A DNA stretch of 15,000 bases from Cristatella mucedo. Lineage: Eukaryota; Bryozoa; Phylactolaemata; Cristatellidae. The stretch is from positions 4,107,501-4,122,500 of the forward strand of contig WPIO01000022.1 of the NCBI GenBank assembly GCA_009760855.2, written 5' to 3'. Shown here one piece after another: positions 8,542 to 15,000 of this stretch (its first letter is position 1; each line of letters starts with the position of its first letter). A program made the position numbers and the translations under genes. Below the pieces are notes generated by a model. It searched no databases. It worked only from the letters and a program-made list of their open reading frames with translations, and was not told the origin of the DNA.

Positions 8542-9393
8542 GCAAGGCCCGACTTTCAGGTTGCCGGGCATTCCATCAGAAAAAATATTCTAGGCTGGAA
8601 ATCCTGTCAGGATTTTGCATAGGCCTGACATCAACAGTCGCTTTTGGCACCTTTGTCCTTTATACTTGATGTCTTTGTGACTGCACACAGCTCTTCTCGG
8701 AATAAAGGTCATTTCTGCAGTGGGTGCGGTTGCACTTGGCAATCGTGTGCCCATTTGGCTCAGCTAGTGGACGGCGCTTCCCCTCTACCGATGCAGCCAC
8801 TTATACCCTGCTCACGTTGGTAGCAAACACGGCCGACTTCTCGGCCGGCCAAATTGTGGTCTCCCTGCAAGTCTGTGCCGCTTCGGAAAAAAGAGGTTGG
8901 ATCAGCTATCGTGCGCGTACAACCCACGCACGGACTCCTAGGGATGGTTACCCCACCCCCAACTTCTCCTTGACCAAAGAAGGATGCGACTCACGTTTGT
9001 TGGTGTTGGAACTGAGCCTCTGGAACAGCGAGCGTGTCCCCATTCCTATCTTGGCAATAGCCTAGCAAACAACTCATTGAGTAGCTGGCATTAGAGCCAT
9101 CCATTCTTAGTAGTCACCCATACGCAGTTCTTCGTTTAGCTTGGGCAAGGCCTGCCGGTCAGTTGCTGACTGGGCTTTGTTTGCCAACACCGGTAAATGA
9201 TCGGCTAGGCTCAGCTAAACAACCGATTTACAAGTGCCTGTATGTTGACTTTTCCTACTACAGCAATTAGGGTCACCACAAGCAGTGTTGGGGTGAAGAT
9301 GCTGCAGTTAACCTCGAGAGCAAGCAGCAGCAACAGAAAATCGCAAGCGACCAAGCATCGGCGTAGCCGACTTCCGAGTATTAGAAACTTCCA
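8542..9393. other. Unassigned stretch
   Basis: A plus-strand open frame at 8724-9065 (113 codons) shows no domain I recognise. No RNA gene is found. Confidence 0.4.
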
Positions 9394-9421
9394 ATCTGCC
9401 GTAACTGCCGTTACGGCAGAT
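9394..9421. repeat. Perfect 12-bp inverted repeat, 4-nt loop
   Basis: atctgccgtaac, loop tgcc, gttacggcagat. All twelve base pairs match. It lies about 55 bp before the purine-triplet duplication. Possible hairpin or binding palindrome; function unknown. Confidence 0.88.
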
Positions 9422-9460
9422 CCGGCCGCCGGGGAGCCCGAATCCCACTCCACGCAGTGG

Positions 9461-9521
9461 ATGAAGAGGAGAATGAGCAGGAGGAGGCGGAGGAGCAGCG
9501 GGAGCAGGAGGAGGCGGAGGA
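9461..9521. repeat. Purine triplet tract with an exact 20-bp direct duplication
   Basis: The word gagcaggaggaggcggagga occurs at 9475-9494 and again at 9502-9521 (period 27 bp). Open frames across it (Arg-rich plus, Pro/Leu-rich minus) follow from the composition. LINE fragment E begins just to the right. Confidence 0.88.
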
Positions 9522-9554
9522 CTGCACATGTACTGTACAAGTCGTCTTACAGTT

Positions 9555-11330
9555 GCAGCTGCTAAGCAATCTCAACCGTGTAGGTCAGCGTAAGAACTTT
9601 ACCCTTTATCATTGATCAACCGGAAGCCATTGAAGCTCCTTTATCAAAGGAGACACGTGGTCAAACTCTGGGAGTTTTTAACTAGCCTTGCAGCGATATT
9701 TATCACCAGCTGCAGTGTCCTAGTGGCTCCTTTCGATAGCCCAGCGAAAATTGAATTGCAATAATCTAGTAGAGACAGAACCAGGGAGATAGTTAAAATG
9801 ATTTTGCAAGCCGCTGAGGTAGACAATCTCTTATCTTTGGTAGGGATCTGACGTGGTGGTTGACTGTGCAGGCAGTCTCCTTAACGGAACTTTAACAACT
9901 TAGGTAGTTGTCAAAAACGACACCTAAAATTCCGAGCACGGCGACGGTCACACAAACCACTACCTACTAGAAGAGCAAAACTTCTAGTCCGGTCACACGC
10001 TTGGGATGTCCTGTGAGTAGCAGTTCAGTTTTTTCGTCCTTAATTTTGAGAAAATTTTCCAAAAGCAAGCATCGAATGTTTGCAATGCAATCAGTCTGTT
10101 TATCAATCGCTGTAGCAGACTCCGACAGTAAAAAGGCTAATACAGCTGAGCATGTATCGTCTGCTTAAAAGTGACACCTGATTCTATGGGTCCGAGTCAC
10201 TTTTCCCAGAGGTGGATTATAAATGAGGAACAACAAAGGATCGAGGTATGACCTTTGTGGGACTCCATAAGTGACTGGTCTACTGGATGGGACTTGACCA
10301 CCGCAAGATACAGATTAAACACGATAAAAAAAAGTACGATTTGAACCCCACCGGTGCCTCTTCTGCCAGACAGATCGCTGTTCTCAATCGTTCAAGTAGG
10401 GTATCGTGATCAATAGTATCAAACGCAGCTTTATAGATCCAGCAGGGCTAGGGCAGTGCCATTTCCGTCATCGTCGCTGCATAGATGTCATTGCTTACAC
10501 GGAGGAGAGCAGTTTCAGTGGAGTGATGTCGCTTGAATTCCAACTGAAATTTATTTGATATCTTGTTATTTTTAAAGTGTGCGACAAGCTGCTTAGCGGA
10601 AATCTTTTCAAGAATCTTTGACGAAAAATGAAGAAGGGAAACTGAACGATAATCTGGGACATCTGAAACTAATCCAACCACGTGGCTTTATAAGTATCGG
10701 TGGAACAATTGCTAATTTGAAGGACTTCGGTGCAACTCCGTCATCCAGAGAGGCAATACAAATTTTTTATGGCTGGGCTATGCTTTTCTGCCAGTAAAAA
10801 CCACAGACTGATTGAAATTAAATCTTCATGTTGCGAGCTCTTTTTACTCAAAACTTTATTAAGGTAGTCTGATCGCAAGCAGAAACCTCAGAAAATCTCT
10901 TAAGGAAGGTCACAGGTTGCGATTCAATAACTGGTTTGTTCAGATGGGGCTTTATGGATGGAGGCACGAAATTGTGCAAATTTTTTTCAATTTAGAATGC
11001 TGTAAACGCGCAGGCCGAGTCCTTGATATCTGGGAAGTGATACCCCTCAGAGTTGGCAAGCAAACTGTTCAACGTCTTATAAATCTGTTTTGATTTCTAC
11101 TGTGAGGACTTTGGTCGATTGAAAAAAGCCCTGGGTTTCCTAGGTTTCTGGGTCTAGACTCGGATGAAGTTTTCGATATTGGCTAGATCGCCATCAGACC
11201 CAGACTTCGTAAAATGGTGTTCAAGCCTCTGCTTAACATGGCGTATCCTGTGAAGGGTTTTGGATAATTGAAAGGAAATGTTTCAATGAAACATTTGAAT
11301 TAGCTTACATGTAATTCTTAATTTTAAAGG
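9555..11330 (-). mobile_element. LINE fragment E (CR1/L2-like ORF2: linker, RT core, C-terminal domain), decayed
   Basis: The longest retroelement here, read from high to low coordinate. Linker piece TLNSLLANSEGYHFPDIKD (about 11017-11080). RT start GVAPKSFKLAIVPPILIKP (10684-10741). Then DYRSVSLLHFSSKILEK and HHSTETALLRVSNDI inside an open frame at 10448-10681; these match the NYRPVSLL..LSKILEK and HHSTETALLRV.ND motifs. ALALLDL follows directly at about 10440. A degraded palm motif (F, stop, ADDT; ADDT at 10153-10164) equals the F/YADDT active site. LVLSLLDYCNSIFAGLSK and LQLVINIAARLV lie at 9644-9826, then FDHVSPLIKELQWLPVDQ (9612-9665) and VLTLTYTV near 9570. Frameshifts and stops are frequent, so it is inactive. 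RT copied the element's RNA at the target site when alive. The edge near 11330 is approximate and no target-site duplication was identified. Confidence 0.9.
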
Positions 11331-12414
11331 CACGTGCTCTCCAGGCTGATTGAATCCGGTCTTCACTGACAAAAACGTCAACAGGCACTTTAGGCGTTGA
11401 CCACGCCCTAGTCCAGGGATAACCTTTGGTTTCAAAGCAATAGTACTTGTATTGTCGAGCTGTCCTCAATCGTGACCTTCATTTCTGCATCTTGCACAAA
11501 GCATGGAGAGCTCCTGGTGTCTCGGAGGCTTTCCTTGCATTGGCCGCATCGATCAAAGTGCAATGCGTTCCCTTCAGACAGCACTTTACTCCAGCTACTG
11601 GACACTCGCCCCCCTCCCGCCCCCTCCCCCCCCCCCCCCGGTGAAGTGGATGCATCCAGGTTCGGCTAAGATCCATCGAATAAATGCCTTGATTTATGTC
11701 TATGTCACAGAATTACGACTAGCGATCTCTCAAATGCCGGCTGCAGTCATACACCTGCTAATTCCAGCCGCTGGTTGCTGACCAATGTGAATTTGATCAG
11801 CCTGTTGACATGGCATGCCGGATCTTGACAGTAAGAAACGCTGACACAAGTGGAAGTACTCGCGGCCAGAGAACCTAGCCAGCACTAGCCCAAGGAGGGG
11901 GCCAAACTTTGACCGCTTCAGAGCAAGTAGATCGTCGCACGAAAGCTCGAGGGTGTGCAATGCTGCTAAGCGTCCAGACCGATAGCCTCTTCCGGCGGGT
12001 CAGTACCAGGGGAGCCAGGGACCGGTTGCCCCTGGTCCCTAAGCCTGTGCTGTGCTTATGTGTAAGTGCGTTATGTGCTTATAAACTGCCTTTGACCACT
12101 ATAGTGGAAAAGCTGATATAGTCTAATAAAAAGAGAGCCAACTAGGATTCTGCCAGCTAGTAATGCCTAATGGATACGAATGCCGAGAACCACTGCTTTA
12201 GAGTTAGCTGTCAGTTTACGGATAACTAAAAACTTCCTTACCCTGGCTTCATGCTTGGTGTATTCTTTGATTGCATCGATCGATACAGTGATCAAACAGT
12301 CTAACACACACCATAACGAAACGTCAGCAGATTTTGGCAGAGCTCGATTACTTAATCGGAGTCTTGTTTTCTTGCGTTACCCACTTGAAACAAATATGGC
12401 CGCATCTTGAGATG
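11331..12414. other. Unassigned stretch
   Basis: Several short open frames occur around 11447-12121 on both strands, without recognisable domains. A C-rich tract lies at 11609-11639. A short inverted repeat, accagggg (12005-12012) with cccctggt (12029-12036), is present. An aataaa hexamer near 12125 has no gene attached. Confidence 0.4.
11609..11639 (-). repeat. C-rich tract, G-quadruplex-type motif on the minus strand
   Basis: The plus strand reads C6 T C3 G C5 T C14. The minus strand therefore has at least four G-runs of three or more separated by single bases, which satisfies the usual G3+N1-7 quadruplex pattern. The open frames through it read poly-Pro and are compositional. Confidence 0.85.
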
Positions 12415-12790
12415 CAGCTAGGCTTGCTTGTCGTGAAAGTCGCAACAGCCGCATTATACCACTTCTCCGACCGAACCTGCGCTGGCTCCTACCATGCGCA
12501 TCGACCTTAAATGTCTTCTTGCTTAGTTTCAGGTCATAGAATTATCTTAGCTCGCCTATCTGAAATACTTAGCCTAAGATATCCCATCGCATCTCTGACC
12601 CTCAGACACTGATCGTTTAGCTGTGCCTCTCGCAACAACGCCGAAGCATTTGGAGACCGTACCATCGGCTGCTGTGCTTCCAAATCCTGGATTGTGCTCG
12701 TGACTTACATTGCTCGCTTGTTTCTAGCAGCATTTTTTCTGTCCTTGTGAATCGTTCTCTGTGTGCCTCTTATGTTTGAGACAATCGTAC
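12415..12790 (+). mobile_element. LINE fragment F (CR1-like, RT C-terminal region), decayed
   Basis: The plus strand reads AARLACRESRNSRIIPLLRP then LRWLLP (about 12415-12495), the counterpart of AARLVCRKSR..HITPLLR.LHWLPV. Next come LNVFLLSFRS and YPIASLTLRH (12580-12609), then RLAVPLATTPKH (about 12618-12653) with a following GDRT in another frame. The last piece near 12740 resembles the LK.HLF end. The wording differs from fragments B-E (AARLACRESR rather than NIAARLV.KS), which suggests a second CR1-type lineage. Stops and frameshifts show it is inactive. Confidence 0.72.
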
Positions 12791-13504
12791 GTGCTACGGG
12801 TATACTTTCGTACTTCCCTTACGGCACGTATAGAAGTGCTTTAAAAGAAACTATACCTCGCTGCTTGTGGACTCCCTTCGCTGATTCATAGTATCTTGCC
12901 CCGTGACGCTGTGCCACTTTGCCGCCGCGAGACTGATAGACGCCATCTTGCCGCGTGACGGACGCACTTTCTCACTTAATTAATAGGCATTTAGTTGATG
13001 TTTCATTATTGTTAACTATATCCTTATATTGGAAAATGGCCCAAGACAGCGGCGTGACGTTTAGTGTGACACTTATTTTATCAGTTTTGGAGTCCTTTTG
13101 CACTCAATTGCAATGCATCCAGCAGGAAAATTGGTATGCTAAGCAACACACTGCGAGTTGTCATAGCAACGCGGTTCTCGAGGACTGTGAAAGCTGTGGA
13201 CCGTTGGACCTGCTGCTCAGCTTCCGTCGGGTTCTGGGTCTAGTTTAGACTATGTCGTCTACCTTGCTTGTCACGATCGATGGCTGCGCTTCCCAGCCGC
13301 TTCCGTAGAAATCCGTGAGCAGAGTACGGTCTGCCTGTGAAATTCACCCATCACATCGAGTGCCGCCTGCTAGCTAAGGGCCACCACACGCGAGCCGACA
13401 GCAGCCAAGCCTTTGCACGTTGCTGGAATGAGAGCCTGCCCTCATCGACCGAATCGGCCATCGCTGCACTCAGGACTCGTCAGCGGCAGGAAACCGATCG
13501 GATT
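12791..13504. other. Unassigned stretch with a diverged tandem duplication
   Basis: The open frame at 12955-13248 (plus, 97 codons) has no recognisable domain. The 52-bp duplication listed separately lies inside. No upstream HSPA12-like exon was found here. Confidence 0.4.
12881..12975. repeat. Diverged two-copy tandem duplication, period 52 bp
   Basis: ctgattcatagtatcttgcc at 12881 and ctgatagacgccatcttgcc at 12933 start two units that continue as ccgtgacg...ccacttt and gcgtgacg...cgcacttt. Similarity fades after about 40 bp of the second unit. Confidence 0.7.
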
Positions 13505-13590
13505 GTGTCTGATTGAGCATCTTGGGCATCGAACCTGGGCCTCCAGGATCGAAGGCGAACGTGCTGTTTCGCCTTCATAAATTACATGCA
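13505..13590 (-). mobile_element. Relic of a second tRNA-type SINE or tRNA-like sequence
   Basis: The minus strand holds gcacgttcgccttcgatcct then ggaggcccaggttcgatgcc. The segment GGTTCGATGCC (plus 13525-13535) is close to the B box GGTTCGANTCC. The preceding order resembles tRNA-derived SINE heads. The A-box side is eroded (aggcgaaacagcacg), and no clover-leaf can be closed, so it is not a working tRNA gene. It differs in sequence from the SINE copies at 1772-2266 and 8386-8541. Confidence 0.42.
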
Positions 13591-13959
13591 AATTTGGTCG
13601 AGTAAAAGTAGATGGAAAGATAGGAGCCGTGAACAGCAGTAAGGCCAGCTCAAGCCAGAAACGGCTGCTCACGTACCTGACCTTGCAGTAGTCATAGCTG
13701 TGCGCCTATACGTAGACAACATTTGACAATGTCCGGCTGCTTTTAGTACCGGCAGCGTAGCTGTCTCTGGTGGTAGTGCAATTTCAGGGCATTGCACAGC
13801 GCCTGCTACTGTTCCGCCTGGCCCTATAGAGAGAGCTGCCCCTCCTCTGCTCCTCCGTAAGACCACGAAGGAGCTGAGGCCGCCTCTCTGCTTTCCTGGG
13901 TTTAGATTTGGGTCAAGTTGGACACCCGTGGCAAATACTTGTGCAGGCATGTTGCGATG
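13591..13959. other. Unassigned stretch upstream of the minisatellite, probably intronic
   Basis: No HSPA12-like exon or other coding pattern is recognised. If the downstream exon is real, this would be intron on the plus strand. Confidence 0.4.
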
Positions 13960-14111
13960 CTGCCGCTGCAACTATTACGGCTGCTTGTAATGCCGCTGCT
14001 ACTGGTAATACTGCTGCTGCTAGTAATACTGCTTCTGGTAATACTGCTACTGGTGATACTGCTGGTGGTAATTCTGTTGCTGATACTGCTGCTGGTTATA
14101 CTGCTGGTTTA
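13960..14111 (+). repeat. Triplet-phased minisatellite, about 15-bp unit
   Basis: Units of the type ggtaatactgcttct, ggtaatactgctact, ggtgatactgctggt and ggtaattctgttgct repeat, with one 12-bp variant. All are multiples of three. In the frame of the following HSPA12-like exon this reads a pentapeptide-like series (GNTAS, GNTAT, GDTAG, GNSVA, GYTAG) without a stop. It ends in gtttag, a possible splice acceptor. It may be intronic or coding; see the exon entry. Confidence 0.85.
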
Positions 14112-14112
14112 G

Positions 14113-14705
14113 GTGCGTTGCTGCTGGAGCGTGAGCCGTCACGAGTAGCCCAGCGAGCCAGCCGGCAAGCATTCGGAGTGGGTATCCTCAGTCGTCTTGT
14201 CCATGGCGGCCCACCTGCCGCAGACAAGCGCCTCCATCGCGAGGCGGCAGATTGGCGCGGCGATATTTTTGACAAGTTCGTGGAGGTAGGAGAGACCACT
14301 GTAGCTGACAGCGTGGTCACCAAGTGCTACACACCTGTAAGCGATCGCCAAAAGACTGTTGTCTTGAGTATTTATTGCACTGACGTCAAGGGAGCACGGA
14401 ATTTAGGCGATCCTGGCGTGGTTAGAATGGGACAGCTTCGTCTCGACGACGCAAGACAAGAGTGCGCCGAGGAAGGCTGTCGCTCTGCTCAGAGCTCGCC
14501 CGCAATGGCGAGGGCGGCCGCCGCGCATAGCGACGATACGCAAAGCGTGGCCGGAAGCAGCAACGGCGGCGGGAGAAAAGTGCTCGTCAGTATAATGGCA
14601 GGTGGCACGGAAGCGCTGATAGAAGCAGTTGACATCAGCGGCGGCGGCAGTTGCGGCGGCGAGTGCTTCAATAGCTTTACTGCTGCCGTGAGATTCTCCA
14701 GCTGA
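14113..14705 (+). CDS. HSPA12-like (Hsp70 superfamily) protein, C-terminal exon, partial
   Basis: HSPA12 proteins are distant Hsp70 relatives with an actin-like ATPase fold and an unusual C-terminal region; their role is less clear than that of classical Hsp70 chaperones. This exon encodes roughly the last 197 residues of a protein that is usually 600-700 residues. Matches to the vertebrate HSPA12A/B end, in order: LGALLLEREP (end of the ATPase part), FGVGILSRLVHGG, WRGDIFDKFVEVGET, VTKCYTPVSDRQKTVVLSIY, then LGDPGVVRMGQLRLD and, after an insert, GGTEALIEAVDI and AVRFSS, stop TGA (14703-14705). I place the start after the AG at 14111-14112 (tttag|gtgcg), giving a phase-1 junction. The frame is open upstream to an ATG at 13908, through the 15-bp minisatellite, so a longer exon is possible. 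An Ala/Ser/Gly-rich insert (roughly 14457-14573) separates the last two motifs. Upstream ATPase exons are not in the window, so this could be the last exon of a real gene or a lone gene fragment. No AATAAA signal is seen in the 295 bp after the stop. Confidence 0.82.
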
Positions 14706-15000
14706 GTCGTCGCTCGGCCGAGTGCTGCTGCTGTGCGTTCGCATGGCGATGTCGTCTGTGGCCTGTGAGGTTCTTCTCGAACGATATGCCTAACTCCAAA
14801 TATACAGCATATTGTCACGGTGCTACACCGAGCCATTCATTGCAGCTGCTGTCTGGCGCTGTTACTTTGTCGCTTACTGCTAATCGAAGTCAAATGTACT
14901 CGTAGCCAGTGGCAGCAAGCAGTCCGTGATGCTTCTCGACTGACTGCAAGCATCGGCGCCGAGCATTAGACGCTATCTCGGAAACATTGAATTTTACGTG
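14706..15000 (+). other. Probable 3' UTR or downstream flank of the HSPA12-like exon
   Basis: No open frame of note on the plus strand and no canonical AATAAA. Minus-strand open frames (14403-14836) are antisense shadows of the exon. Confidence 0.4.

Noticed and set aside
8724-9065. 113-codon open frame as a possible gene
   Set aside because: No recognisable domain, no splice context and no coding-like composition shift that I can see.
12005-12036. Short inverted repeat (8 bp arms)
   Set aside because: Too short and not flanked by any gene; expected by chance in 15 kb.
12122-12132. AATAAA hexamer as a polyadenylation signal
   Set aside because: No recognisable coding exon precedes it; such hexamers occur by chance.
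12955-13248. 97-codon open frame upstream of the HSPA12-like exon as a possible upstream exon
   Set aside because: The sequence does not resemble any part of HSPA12 or another family I know.
14096-14836. Minus-strand open frames of 70-115 codons
   Set aside because: They are antisense shadows of the HSPA12-like exon, whose plus-strand motifs are clear.

Overview
This is eukaryotic, almost certainly metazoan, genomic DNA. No stretch looks like a bacterial operon. The window holds many microsatellites and two kinds of tRNA-derived SINE sequence. It also holds at least six decayed fragments of CR1/L2-type non-LTR retrotransposons (LINEs). The only convincing host coding sequence is one C-terminal exon of an HSPA12-like (Hsp70 superfamily) gene. 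This mix fits an invertebrate genome. A lophotrochozoan is a reasonable guess, because HSPA12 genes are strongly expanded in molluscs and relatives and CR1/L2 LINEs are common there. The sequence alone does not fix the phylum.

Layout. 1-430: LINE fragment A (minus), running off the left edge. 430-1770: unassigned, with a possible retroposon tail near 835-905. 1772-2266: two copies of one tRNA-derived SINE, tail to tail around a 182-bp (AT)n array. 2270-4090: unassigned, with a strong hairpin (2876-2937), a purine tract (3196-3390) and a G-run (3771-3786). 4095-4650: LINE fragment B (plus), ending in a (GT)n(TC)n microsatellite. 4981-5070: interrupted (CTG)n. 5425-5930: LINE fragment C (plus), running into a C-run 'comb' (5887-5990). 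6300-6830: LINE fragment D (minus). 7991-8310: ten-copy minisatellite of about 31 bp. 8386-8541: third SINE copy (minus). 9394-9521: palindrome plus purine-triplet duplication. 9555-11330: the longest LINE fragment, E (minus), from the endonuclease-RT linker through the RT palm to the C-terminal domain. 11609-11639: C-rich, G4-type tract. 12415-12790: LINE fragment F (plus). 12881-12975: 52-bp tandem duplication. 13505-13590: relic of a second tRNA-type SINE. 13960-14111: 15-bp minisatellite, directly followed by the HSPA12-like exon (14113-14705).

The LINE fragments and SINEs are dead or non-autonomous sequence with stops and frameshifts. Their arrangement records repeated insertion and decay in the intergenic or intronic DNA upstream of the HSPA12-like exon. 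No intact mobile element, RNA gene or CRISPR array was found. I saw no clear undescribed molecular system. The most interesting points are the minisatellite kept in frame with the HSPA12-like exon and the SINE/(AT)n/SINE arrangement.
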